Shown here: positions 24,714 to 37,338 of the stretch, one piece after another
How positions within the stretch are numbered: the first letter of the stretch is position 1
Layout: the number at the start of each line of letters is the position of its first letter
NCBI RefSeq assembly: GCF_032854445.1
Contig: NW_027018246.1
Location: forward strand, 1 to 52,507
Length of the DNA stretch: 52,507 nucleotides
Source of the DNA: Liolophura sinensis
Taxonomy: Eukaryota > Mollusca > Polyplacophora > Chitonida > Chitonidae
Reading direction: 5' to 3'
Made by a program: the position numbers and the translations under genes
The notes under the pieces: generated by a model
The model's input: only the letters and a program-made list of their open reading frames with translations
Told to the model about the DNA's origin: nothing
The model's database searches: none

Positions 24714-26908
24714 GTCGGATTAGTCTCTTACCAGCAGCACTGGAACAGTTTTTCCACTTTTGCATTTTTGCTTCGTCTTTTTGTTAATTGAAATCGGCTA
24801 AACTGTACACTGTACAATCGCGACTAGTCATTACTATATTCAACTTTTGACTATAAGTTATGTGCCCTTCGGTAGCCCAGAAGACGTCAAATCTTTGGGC
24901 TAAGCCCATTTAACTCACCCAGCAATTGCCTTACTTCTAAGTCCAAGACAATCTCAATGTCTTTATCTACGTGTAGAAAAACCACACCATTTGTACGTAA
25001 AAAACACAAGGTACTTGATACAGTCTGCTGTAAAAAGTACAACTGAACACTAACCCACTTCAGTAAGGTGCCAAAAGATGCGGAATTGAGCCAGGCATCG
25101 GCAGCTGTTGAAAAATTGCAAATATCCCTGGTTTCCATGGAGTAAGAGCCGTTGCTGGGCACGTGATTATGACATAAATGATCATTCAATTGTCGCTACA
25201 GCCAAAAGTATTGGTCGGAGAGCAACGCGGATTGCACCATTCGATTTCTCGTCACAAAATACGTCGGATTAGACTCTTACTAGTAGCACTGGAACAGTTT
25301 TTCCACTTTTGCATTTTTGCTTGGTCTTTTTGTTAATTGAAATCGGCTAAACGGTACTCTGTACAATCGCGACTGGTCATTACTATATTCAACTTTTAAC
25401 TATAATTTATGTGCCCTTCGGTAGCCCAGAAGACGTCAAATCTTCGGACCAAGCCCATTTAACTCACCCAGCAATTGCCTTACTTCTAAGTCCAAGACAA
25501 TCTCAATGTCTTTATCTACGTGTAGAAAAACCAGACCATTTGTACATAAAAAACACAAGGTACTTGATACAGTCTGCTGTAAAAAGTACAACTAAACACT
25601 GACCCACATTTTAAGGTGCCAAAAGATGGAGAATTGGGAGAGGCATCGGCAGCTGTTGAAAAATTGCAAATATCCCTGGTTTCCATGGAGTAAGAGCCGT
25701 TGCTGGGCACGTGATTATGACATCAATGATCAATCAATTGTCGCTACAGCCAAAAGTATTGGACGTAGAGCAACGCGGTTTGCACCATTCGATTTCTCGT
25801 CACAAAATACGTCGGATTAGGCTCTTATTAGTAGCACTGGAACAGTTTTTCCACTTTTGCATTTTTGCCTGGTCTTTTTGTTAATTGAAATCGGCTACAC
25901 TGTACTCTGTACAATCGCGACTGGTCATTACTATATTCAACTTTTGACTATAAGTTATGTGCCCTTCGGTAGCCCAGAAGACGTCAAATCTTTGGGCCAA
26001 GCCCATTTAACTCACCCAGCAATTGCCTTACTTCTAAGTGCAAGACAATCTCAATGTCTTTATCTACGTGTAGATAAACCACACCATTTGTACGTGAAAA
26101 ACACAAGGTACTTGATACAGTCTGCTGTAAAAAGTACAACTGAACACTGACCCACTTCAGTAAGGTGCCAAAAGATGCGGAATTGAGCCAGGCATCGGCA
26201 GCTGTTGAAAAATTGCAAATTTCCCTGGTTTCCATGGAGTAAGAGCCGTTGCTGGGCGCGTGATTATGACATAAATGATCATTCAATTGTCACTACAGCC
26301 AAAAGTATTGGTCGGAGAGCAACGCGGTTTGCACCATTCGATTTCTCGTCACAAAATACGTCGGATTAGCCTCTTACCAGCAGCACTGGAACAGTTTGTC
26401 CACTTTTGCATTTTTGCCTGGTCTTTTTGTTAATTGAAATCGGCTACACTGTACTCTGTACAATCGCGAATGGTCATTACTATATTCAACTTTTGACTAT
26501 AAGTTATGTGCCCTTCGGTAGCCCAGAAGACCTGAAATCTTTGGGCTAAGCCCATTTAACTCACCCAGCAATTGCCTTACTTCTAAGTGCAAGACAATCT
26601 CAATGTCTTTATCTACGTGTAGAAAAACCACACCATTTGTAGGTGAAAACCACAAGGTACTTGATACAGTCTGCTGTAAAAAGTACAACTGACCACAGAC
26701 CCACTTCAGTAAGGTGCCAAAAGATGCGGAATTGAGCCAGGCATCGGCAGCTGTTGAAAAATTGCAAATTTCCCTGGTTTCCATGGAGTAAGAGCCGTTG
26801 CTGGGCACGTGATTATCACATAAAAGATCATTCAATTGTCACTACAGCCAAAAGTATTGGTCGGAGAGCAACGCGGTTTGCACCATTCGATTTCTCGTCA
26901 CAAAATAC
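24714..26908. repeat. Monomers 46-49, left copy of the 13-monomer duplication (middle part)
   Basis: Starts are 24714, 25263, 25811 and 26360. Each has a clear partner 13 monomers to the right (31851, 32399, 32949 and 33497). Shared rare variants are CTGTACACTGTAC (46/59), CTAAACGGTACTC and CTTCGGACC (47/60), GTAGATAAACC and GGACGTAGAGC (48/61), and CAGTTTGTCCAC with GATTATCACATAAAAGATC (49/62). Many of these are unique to the pair, so the pair descends from one long duplication and not from separate local events. Confidence 0.87.
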
Positions 26909-27457
26909 GTCGGATTAGGCTGTTACTAGTAGCACTGGAACAGTTTTTCCACTTTTGCATTTTTGCTTCGTCTTTTTGTTAATTGAAATCGGCTAAACTG
27001 TACTCTGTACAATCGCGACTGGTCATTACTATATTCAACTTTTGACTATAAGTTATGTTCCCTTCGGTAGCCCAGAAGACGTCAAATCTTTGGGCCCAGC
27101 CCATTTAACTCACCCAGCAATTGCCTTACTTCTAAGTGCAAGACAATCTCAATGTCTTTATCTACGTGTAGAAAAACCACACCATTCGTACGTGAAAAAC
27201 ACAAGGTACTTGATACAGTCTGCTGTAAAAAGTACAACTGACCACAGACCCACATGAATAAGGTGAAAAAAGATGCGGAATTGAGCCAGGCATCGGCAGC
27301 TGTTGAAAAATTGCAAATTTCCCTGGTTTCCATGGAGTAAGAGCCGTTGCTGGGCACGTGATTATGACATAAATGATCATTCAATTGTCACTACAGCCAA
27401 AAGTATTGGTCGGAGAGCAACGCGGTTTGCACCATTCGATTTCTCGTCACATAATAC
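26909..27457. repeat. Chimeric monomer 50 (63-like start, 64-like end)
   Basis: The first part matches monomer 63 (34046-34594): GCTTCGTC, CTAAACTG, TATGTTCCC, GGGCCCAGCCC, CATTCGTACG and GTGAAAAAAGATG. The end matches monomer 64 (34595-35144): GCCAAAAGTATTGG, TTTCTCGTC and CACATAATACGTTGG. The next monomer, 51, matches 65. One monomer is therefore missing here relative to the right copy, with the switch at about 27270-27400. This is the expected footprint of unequal exchange one unit out of register, either a loss here or a gain on the right. Confidence 0.8.
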
Positions 27458-28006
27458 GTTGGATTAGCCTCTTACCAGCAGCACTGGAACAGTTTTTCCA
27501 CTTTTGCATTTTTGCCTGGTCTTTTTGTTAATTGAAATCGGCTACACTGTACTCTGTACAATCGCAACTGGTCATTACTATATTCAACTTTTGACTATAA
27601 GTTTTGTGCCCTTCGGTAACCCAGAAGACCTGAAATCTTTGGGCTAAGCCCATTTAACTCACCCAGCAATTGCCTTACTTCTAAGTGCAAGACAATCTCA
27701 ATGTCTTTATCTACGTGTAGAAAAACCACACCATTTGTACGTGAAAAACACAAGGTACTTGATACAGTCTGCTGTAAAAAGTACAACTGACCACAGACCC
27801 ACTTCAGTAAGGTGCCAAAAGATGCGGAATTGAGCCAGGCATCGGCAGCTGTTGAAAAATTGCAAATTTCCCTGGTTTCCATGGAGTAAGAGCCGTTGCT
27901 GGGCACGTGATTATGACATAAATGATCATTCAATTGTCACTACAGCCAAAAGGATTGGTCGGAGAGCAACGCGGTTTGCACCATTCGATTTCTCGTCACA
28001 AAATAC
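27458..28006. repeat. Monomer 51, GTTGGATTAG type
   Basis: This copy starts GTTGGATTAG and has ATCGCAACTGG, AGTTTTGTGCCC and CGGTAACCC. The same set appears in monomers 65 (35145) and 72 (38984), with partial matches in 68 (36791) and in 9 and 13 of the left block. It links the middle of the array with the left 4-mer and the 34-39 kb trimers, so this monomer type has been dispersed over at least 34 kb. Confidence 0.82.
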
Positions 28007-31000
28007 GTCGGATTAGCCTCTTACCAGCAGCACTGGAACAGTTTTTCCACTTTTGCATTTTTACCTGGTCTTTTTGTTAATTGAAATCGGCTACACTGCA
28101 CTCTGTACAATCGCGACTGCTCATTACTATATTCAACTTTTGACTATAAGTTATGTGCCCTTCGGTAGCCCAGAAGACCTGAAATCTTTGGGCTAAGCCC
28201 ATTTAACTCACCCAGCAATTGCCTTACTTCTAAGTGCAAGACAATCTCAATGTCTTTATCTACGTGTAGAAAAACCACACCATTTGTACGTGAAAAACAC
28301 AAGGTACTTGATACAGTCTGCTGTAAAAAGTACAACTGAAAATTAACCCACTTTAGTAAGGTGCCAAAAGATGCGGAATTGAGCCAGGCATCGGCAGCTG
28401 TTGAAAAATTGCAAATTTCCCTGGTTTCCATGGAGTAAGAGCCGTTGCTGGGCACGTGATTATGACATAAATGATCATTCAATTGTCACTACAGCCAAAA
28501 GTATTGGTCGGAGAGCAACGCGGATTGCACCATTCGATTTCTCGTCACAAAATACGTCGGATTAGGCTCTTACTAGTAGCACTGGAACAGTTTTTACACT
28601 TTTGCATTTTTGCCTGGTATTTTTGTTAATTGAAATCGGCTACACTGTACTCTGTACAATCGCGACTGGTCATTACTATATTCAACTTTTGACTATAAGT
28701 TATGTGCCCTTCGGTAGCCCAGAAGACCTGAAATCTTTGGGCTAAGCCCATTTAACTCACCCAGCAATTGCCTTACTTCTAAGTGCAAGAAAATCTCAAT
28801 GTCTTTATCTACGTGTAGAAAAACCACACTATTTGTACGTAAAAAACACAAGGTACTTGATACAGTCTGCTGTAAAAAGTACAACTGACCACAGACCCAC
28901 ATGAATAAGGTGCCAAAAGATGCGGAATTGAGCCAGGCATCGGCAGCTGTTGAAAAATTGCAAATTTCCCTGGTTTCCATGGAGTAAGAGCCGTTGCTGG
29001 GCACGTGATTATGACATAAATGATCATTCAATTGTCACTACAGGCAAAAGTATTGGTCGGAAAGCAACGCGGATTGCACCATTCGATTTCTCGTCACAAA
29101 ATACGTCGGATTAGGCTCTTACTAGTAGCACTGGAACAGTTTTTCCACTTTTGCATTTTTGCCTGGTCTTTTTGTTAATTGAAATCGGCTACACTGTACT
29201 CTGTACAATCGCGACTGGTCATTACTATATTCAACTTTTGACTATAAGTTATGTGCCCTTCGGTAGCCCAGAACACCTGAAATCTTTGGGCTAGGCCCAT
29301 TTAACTCACCCAGCAATTGCCTTACTTCTAAGTGCAAGACAATCTCAATGTCTTTATCTACGTGTAGAAAAACCACACCATTTGTACATAAAAAACACAA
29401 GGTACTTGATACAGTCTGCTGTAAAAAGTACAACTGAACACTGACCCACTTCAGTAAGGTGCCAAAAGATGCGGAATTGAGCCAGGCATCGGCAGCTGTT
29501 GAAAAATTGCAAATTTCCCTGGTTTCCATGGAGTAAGAGCCGTTGCTGGGCACGTGATTTTGACATAAATTATCATTCAATTGTCACTACAGGCAAAAGT
29601 ATTGGTCGGAGAGCAACGCGGTTTGCACCATTCGATTTGTCGTCACAAAATGCGTCGGATTAGCCTCTTACCAGCAGCACTGGAACAGTTTTTCCACTTT
29701 TGCATTTTTGCCTGGTCTTTTTGTTATTTGAAACCGGCTACACTGCACTCTGTACAATCGCGACTGCTCATTACTATATTCAACTTTTGACTATAAGTTA
29801 TGTGCCCTTCGGTAGCCCAGAAGACCTGAAATCTTTGGGCCAAGCCCATTTAACTCACCCAGCAATTGCCTTACTTCTAAGTGCAAGACAATCTCAATGT
29901 CTTTATCTACGTGTAGAAAAACCACACCATTTGTACGTGAAAAACACAAGGTACTTGATACAGTCTGCTGTAAAAAGTACAACTGAAAATTAACCCACTT
30001 TAGTAAGGTGCCAAAAGATGCGGAATTGAGCCAGGCATCGGCAGCTGTTGAAAAATTGCAAATTTCCCTGGTTTCCATGGAGTAAGAGCCGTTGCTGGGC
30101 ACGTGATTATGACATAAATGATCATTCAATTGTCACTACAGCCAAAAGTATTGGTCGTAGAGCAACGCGGATTGCACCATTCGATTTCTCGTCACAAAAT
30201 ACGTCGGATTAGGCTCTTACTAGTAGCACTGGAACAGTTTTTCCACTTTTGCATTTTTGCCTGGTATTTTTGTTAATTGAAATCGGCTACACTGTACTCT
30301 GTACAATCGCGACTGGTCATTACTATATTCAACTTTTGACTATAAGTTATCTGCCCTTCGGTAGCCCAGAAGACGTCAAATCTTTGGGCCAAGCCCATTT
30401 AACTCTGACGTTAAATGGCCTTACTTCTAAGTCAAGACAATCTCAATGTCTTTATCTACGTGTAGAAAAACCACACCATTTGTACGTGAAAAACACAAGG
30501 TACTTGATACAGTCTGCTGTAAAAAGTACAACTAAACACTGACCCACATTTTTAAGGTGCCAAAAGATGCAGAATTGGGACAGGCATCGGCAGCTGTTGA
30601 AAAATTGCAAATATCCCTGGTTTCCATGGAGTAAGAGCCGTTGCTGGGCACGTGATTTTGACATAAATTATCATTCAATTGTCACTACAGGCAAAAGTAT
30701 TGGTCGGAGAGCAACGCGGTTTGCACCATTCGATTTGTCGTCACAAAATACGTCGGATTAGCCTCTTACCAGCAGCACTGGAACAGTTTTTCCACTTTTG
30801 CATTTTTGCCTGGTCTTTTTGTTAATTGAAACCGGCTACACTGCACTCTGTACAATCGCGACTGCTCGTTACTATATTCAACTTTTGACTATAAGTTATG
30901 TGCCCTTCGGTAGCCCAGAAGACCTGAAATCTTTGGGCTAAGCCCATTTAACTCACCCAGCAATTGCCTTACTTCTAAGTGCAAGACAATCTCAATGTCT

Positions 31001-31850
31001 TTATCTACGTGTAGAAAAACCACACCATTTGTACGTGAAAAACACAAGGTACTTGATACAGTCTGCTGTAAAAAGTACAACTGAAAATTAACCCACTTTA
31101 GTAAGGTGCCAAAAGATGCGGAATTGAGCCAGGCATCGGCAGCTGTTGAAAAATTGCAAATTTCCCTGGTTTCCATGGAGTAAGAGCCGTTGCTGGGCAC
31201 GTGATTATGACATAAATGATCATTCAATTGTCACTACAGCCAAAAGTATTGGTCGGAGAGCAACGCGGATTGCACCATTCGATTTCTCGTCACAAATACG
31301 TCGGATTAGGCTCTTACTAGTAGCACTGGAACAGTTTTTTCCACTTTTGCATTTTTGCCTGGTATTTTTGTTAATTGAAATCGGCTACACTGTACTCTGT
31401 ACAATCGCGACTGGTCATTACTATATTCAACTTTTGACTATAAGTTATGTGCCCTTCGGTAGCCCAGAAGACGTCAAATCTTTGGGCCAAGCCCATTTAA
31501 CTCACCCAGCAATTGCCTTACTTTTAAGTCCAAGACAATCTCAATGTCTTTATCTACGTGTAGAAAAAACCACACCATTTGTACGTGAAAACCACAAGGT
31601 ACTTGATACAGTCTGCTGTAAAAAGTACAACTAAACACTGACCCACATTTTTAAGGTGCCAAAGATGCAGAGTTGGGACAGGCATCGGCAGCTGTTGAAA
31701 AATTGCAAATATCCCTGGTTTCCATGGAGTAAGAGCCGTTGCTGGGGCACGTGATTATGACATCAATGATAAATCAATTGTCGCTACAGCCAAAAGTATT
31801 GGTCGGAGAGCAACGCGGTTTGCACCATTCGATTTCTCGTCACAAAATAC
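28007..31850. repeat. Complete 7-mer higher-order repeat G-A-B-C-D-E-F, copy 2
   Basis: Monomers 52-58 start at 28007, 28556, 29105, 29654, 30203, 30752 and 31300. The order and markers match 20871-24713 at an offset of about 7136 bp. Even the small change GGTCGGAAAGC at the end of type A is shared (21920s and 29050s). Differences include the inverted-repeat scar in type D (30395-30418) and the start of a run of single-base indels in type F (31296 onward). Confidence 0.88.
30395..30418. other. Inverted-repeat scar in monomer 56, template-switch-like
   Basis: All other copies continue from CCATTTAACTC into ACCCAGCAATTGCC. Here CCATTTAAC (30395-30403) is followed by the loop TCTGAC and then GTTAAATGG (30410-30418), its exact reverse complement. 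The new arm replaces about 13 bp of the normal sequence. The change cannot be a set of independent point mutations. It fits replication template switching on the nascent strand, or a chimeric error in the read or assembly. The partner monomer 43 (23067-23615) is normal at this place. Confidence 0.85.
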
Positions 31851-34045
31851 GTCGGATTAGTCTCTTACCAGCAGCACTGAACAGTTTTTCCACTTTTGCA
31901 TTTTTGCTTCGTCTTTTTGTTAATTGAAATCGGCTAAACTGTACACTGTACAATCGCGACTGGTCATTACTATATTCAACTTTTGACTATAAGTTATGTG
32001 CCCTTCGGTAGCCCAGAAGACGTCAAATCTTTGGGCTAAGCCCATTTAACTCACCCAGCAATTGCCTTACTTCTAAGTCCAAGACAATCTCAATGTCTTT
32101 ATCTACGTGTAGAAAAACCACACCATTTGTACGTAAAAAACACAAGGGTACTTGATACAGTCTGCTGTAAAAAGTACAACTGAACACTAACCCACTTCAG
32201 TAAGGTGCCAAAAGATGCGGAATTGAGCCAGGCATCGGCAGCTGTTGAAAAATTGCAAATATCCCTGGTTCCATGGAGTAAGAGCCGTTGCTGGGCACGT
32301 GATTATGACATAAATGATCATTCAATTGTCGCTACAGCCAAAAGTATTGGTCGGAGAGCAACGCGGATTGCACCATTCGATTTCTCGTCACAAAATACGT
32401 CGGATTAGACTCTTACTAGTAGCACTGGAACAGTTTTTCCACTTTTGCATTTTTGCTTGGTCTTTTTGTTAATTGAAATCGGCTAAACGGTACTCTGTAC
32501 AGTCGCGACTGGTCATTACTATATTCAACTTTTAACTATAAGTTATGTGCCCTTCGGTAGCCCAGAAGACGTCAAATCTTCGGACCAAGCCCATTTAACT
32601 CACCCAGCAATTGCCTTACTTCTAAGTCCAAGACAATCTCAATGTCTTTATCTACGTGTAGAAAAACCAGACCATTTGTACATAAAAAACACAAGGGGTA
32701 CTTGATACAGTCTGCTGTAAAAAGTACAACTAAACACTGACCCACATTTTAAGGTGCCGAAAGATGGAGAATTGGGAGAGGCATCGGCAGCTGTTGAAAA
32801 ATTGCAAATATCCCTGGTTTCCATGGAGTAAGAGCCGTTGCTGGGCACGTGATTATGACATCAATGATCAATCAATTGTCGCTACAGCCAAAAGTATTGG
32901 ACGTAGAGCAACGCGGTTTGCACCATTCGATTTCTCGTCACAAAATACGTCGGATTAGGCTCTTATTAGTAGCACTGGAACAGTTTTTCCACTTTTGCAT
33001 TTTTGCCTGGTCTTTTTGTTAATTGAAATCGGCTACACTGTACTCTGTACAATCGCGACTGGTCATTACTATATTCAACTTTTGACTATAAGTTATGTGC
33101 CCTTCGGTAGCCCAGAAGACGTCAAATCTTTGGGCCAAGCCCATTTAACTCACCCAGCAATTGCCTTACTTCTAAGTGCAAGACAATCTCAATGTCTTTA
33201 TCTACGTGTAGATAAACCACACCATTTGTACGTGAAAAACACAAGGTACTTGATACAGTCTGCTGTAAAAAGTACAACTGAACACTGACCCACTTCAGTA
33301 AGGTGCCAAAAGATGCGAATTGAGCCAGGCATCGGCAGCTGTTGAAAAATTGCAAATTTCCCTGGTTTCCATGGAGTAAGAGCCGTTGCTGGGCACGTGA
33401 TTATGACATAAATGATCATTCAATTGTCACTACAGCCAAAAGTATTGGTCGGAGAGCAACGCGGTTTGCACCATTCGATTTGTCGTCACAAAATACGTCG
33501 GATTAGCCTCTTACCAGCAGCACTGGAACAGTTTGTCCACTTTTGCATTTTTGCCTGGTCTTTTTGTTAATTGAAATCGGCTACACTGTACTCTGTACAA
33601 TCGCGAATGGTCATTACTATATTCAACTTTTGACTATAAGTTATGTGCCCTTCGGTAGCCCAGAAGACCTGAAATCTTTGGGCTAAGCCCATTTAACTCA
33701 CCCAGCAATTGCCTTACTTCTAAGTGCAAGACAATCTCAATGTCTTTATCTACGTGTAGAAAAACCACACCATTTGTAGGTGAAAACCACAAGGTACTTG
33801 ATACAGTCTGCTGTAAAAAGTACAACTGACCACAGACCCACTTCAGTAAGGTGCCAAAAGATGCGGAATTGAGCCAGGCATCGGCAGCTGTTGAAAAATT
33901 GCAAATTTCCCTGGTTTCCATGGAGTAAGAGCCGTTGCTGGGCACGTGATTATCACATAAAAGATCATTCAATTGTCACTACAGCCAAAAGTATTGGTCG
34001 GAGAGCAACGCGGTTTGCACCATTCGATTTCTCGTCACAAAATAC
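31851..34045. repeat. Monomers 59-62, right copy of the 13-monomer duplication (middle part)
   Basis: Starts are 31851, 32399, 32949 and 33497. These are the partners of 24714-26908. Substitution differences from the left copy are few, but several one- or two-base length differences occur, mostly in homopolymers or short runs: CACAAGGGTAC, CACAAGGGGTAC, CTGGTTCCATGG and GATGCGAATTG. This contrast between substitutions and indels is the reason to suspect consensus errors here. Confidence 0.85.
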
Positions 34046-37000
34046 GTCGGATTAGCCTCTTACTAGTAGCACTGGAACAGTTTTTCCACTTTTGCATTTT
34101 TGCTTCGTCTTTTTGTTAATTGAAATCGGCTAAACTGTACTCTGTACAATCGCGACTGGTCATTACTATATTCAACTTTTGACTATAAGTTATGTTCCCT
34201 TCGGTAGCCCAGAAGACGTCAAATCTTTGGGCCCAGCCCATTTAACTCACCCAGCAATTGCCTTACTTCTAAGTGCAAGACAATCTCAATGTCTTTATCT
34301 ACGTGTAGAAAAACCACACCATTCGTACGTGAAAAACACAAGGTACTTGATACAGTCTGCTGTAAAAAGTACAACTGACCACAGACCCACATGAATAAGG
34401 TGAAAAAAGATGCGGAATTGAGCAGGCATCGGCAGCTGTTGAAAAATTGCAAATTTCCCTGGTTTCCCATGGAGTAAGAGCCGTTGCTGGGCACGTGATT
34501 ATGACATAAATGATCATTCAATTGTCACTACAGGCAAAAGTGTTGGTCGGAGAGCAACGCGGTTTGCACCATTCGATTTGTCGTCACAAAATACGTCGGA
34601 TTAGCCTCTTACCAGTAGCACTGGAACAGTTTTTCCACTTTTGCATTTTTGCCTGGTCTTTTTGTTAATTGAAATCGGCTACACTGCACTCTGTACAATC
34701 GCGACTGGTCATTACTATATTCAACTTTTGACTATAAGTTATGTGCCCTTCGGTAGCCCAGAAGACGTCAAATCTTTGGGCCAAGCCCATTTAACTCATC
34801 CAGCAATTGCTTTACTTCTAAGTGCAAGACAATCTCAATGTCTTTATCTACGTGTAGAAAAACCACACCATTTGTACGTGAAAACCACAAGGTACTTGAT
34901 ACAGTCTGCTGTAAAAAGTACAACTGAACACTGGACCCACTTCAGTAAGGTGCCAAAAGATGCGGAATTGAGCCAGGCATCGGCAGCTGTTGAAAAATTG
35001 CAAATTTCCCTGGTTTCCATGGAGTAAGAGCCGTTGCTGGGCACGTGATTATGACATAAATGATCATTCAATTGTCACTACAGCCAAAAGTATTGGTCGG
35101 AGAGCAACGCGGTTTGCACCATTCGATTTCTCGTCACATAATACGTTGGATTAGCCTCTTACCAGCAGCACTGGAACAGTTTTTCCACTTTTGCATTTTT
35201 ACCTGGTCTTTTTGTTAATTGAAATCGGCTACACTGTACTCTGTACAATCGCAACTGGTCATTACTATATTCAACTTTTGACTATAAGTTTTGTGCCCTT
35301 CGGTAACCCAGAAGACCTGAAATCTTTGGGCTAAGCCCATTTAACTCACCCAGCAATTGCCTTACTTCTAAGTGCAAGACAATCTCAATGTCTTTATCTA
35401 CGTGTAGAAAAACCACACCATTTGTACGTGAAAAACACAAGGTACTTGATACAGTCTGCTGTAAAAAGTACAACTGACCACAGACCCACTTCAGTAAGGT
35501 GCCAAAAGATGCGGAATTGAGCCAGGCATCGGCAGCTGTTGAAAAATTGCAAATTTCCCTGGTTTCCATGGAGTAAGAGCCGTTGCTGGGCACGTGATTA
35601 TGACATAAATGATCATTCAATTGTCACTACAGCCAAAAGTATTGGTCGGAGAGCAACGCGGTTTTGCACCATTCGATTTCTCGTCACAAAATACGTCGGA
35701 TTAGCCTCTTACTAGTAGCACTGGAACAGTTTTTCCACTTTTGCATTTTTGCTTCGTCTTTTGTTAATTGAAATCGGCTAAACTGTACTCTGTACAATCG
35801 CGACTGGTCATTACTATATTCAACTTTTGACTATAAGTTATGTTCCCTTCGGTAGCCCAGAAGACGTCAAATCTTTGGGCCCAGCCCATTTAACTCACCC
35901 AGCAATTGCCTTACTTCTAAGTGCAAGACAATCTCAATGTCTTTATCTACGTGTAGAAAAACCACACCATTCGTACGTGAAAAACACAAGGTACTTGATA
36001 CAGTCTGCTGTAAAAAGTACAACTGACCACAGACCCACATGAATAAGGTGAAAAAAGATGCGGAATTGAGCCAGGCATCGGCAGCTGTTGAAAAATTGCA
36101 AATTTCCCTGGTTTCCATGGAGTAAGAGCCGTTGCTGGGCACGTGATTATGACATAAATGATCATTCAATTGTCACTACAGGCAAAAGTGTTGGTCGGAG
36201 AGCAACGCGGTTTGCACCATTCGATTTGTCGTCACAAAATACGTCGGATTAGCCTCTTACCAGTAGCACTGGAACAGTTTTTACACTTTTGCATTTTTGC
36301 CTGGTCTTTTTGTTAATTGAAATCGGCTACACTGCACTCTGTACAATCGCGACTGGTCATTACTATATTCAACTTTTGACTATAAGTTATGTGCCCTTCG
36401 GTAGCCAGAAGACGTCAAATCTTTGGGCCCAGCCCATTTAACTCATCCAGCAATTGCTTTACTTCTAAGTGCAAGACAATCTCAATGTCTTTATCTACGT
36501 GTAGAAAAACCACACCATTTGTACGTGAAAACCACAAGGTACTTGATACAGTCTGCTGTAAAAAGTACAACTGAACACTGACCCACTTCAGTAAGGTGCC
36601 AAAAGATGCGGAATTGAGCCAGGCATCGGCAGCTGTTGAAAAATTGAAAATTTCCCTGGTTTCCATGGAGTAAGAGCCGTTGCTGGGCACGTGATTATGA
36701 CATAAATGATCATTCAATTGTCACTACAGCCAAAAGTATTGGTCGGAGAGCAACGCGGTTTGCACCATTCGATTTCTCGTCACATAATACGTTGGATTAG
36801 CCTCTTACCAGCAGCACTGGAACAGTTTTTCCACTTTTGCATTTTTACCTGGTCTTTTTGTTAATTGAAATCGGCTACACTGTACTCTGTACAATCGCAA
36901 CTGGTCATTACTATATTCAACTTTTGACTATAAGTTTTGTGCCCTTCGGTAGCCCAGAAGACCTGAAATCTTTGGGCTAAGCCCATTTAACTCACCCAGC

Positions 37001-37338
37001 AATTGCCTTACTTCTAAGTGCAAGACAATCTCAATGTCTTTATCTACGTGTAGAAAAACCACACCATTTGTACGTGAAAAACACAAGGTACTTGATACAG
37101 TCTGCTGTAAAAAGTACAACTGACCACAGACCCACTTCAGTAAGGTGCCAAAAGATGCGGAATTGAGCCAGGCATCGGCAGCTGTTGAAAAATTGCAAAT
37201 TTCCCTGGTTTCCATGGAGTAAGAGCCGTTGCTGGCACGTGATTATGACATAAATGATCATTCAATTGTCACTACAGCCAAAAGTATTGGTCGGAGAGCA
37301 ACGCGGTTTGCACCATTCGATTTCTCGTCACAAAATAC
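34046..37338. repeat. Trimer higher-order repeat, two copies (about 1648 bp)
   Basis: Monomers 63-65 (34046, 34595, 35145) and 66-68 (35695, 36243, 36791) form two trimers. First units share GCTTCGTC, CTAAACTG, TATGTTCCC, GGGCCCAGCCC and GTGAAAAAAGATG. Second units share the lead-in GGCAAAAGTGTTGG and CTCATCCAGCAATTGC. Third units share GTTGGATTAG and ATCGCAACTGG. The second and third units match monomers 4/8/12 and 5/9/13 of the left block, so this trimer and the left 4-mer descend from a common segment. Confidence 0.83.

Noticed and set aside
31146-31634. Open frame of 162 codons on the plus strand, the longest in the window
   Set aside because: It spans a monomer junction and exists only because of one-base indels in the indel-rich region. 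Equivalent frames in other copies are cut by stops. No domain or start context supports a gene.
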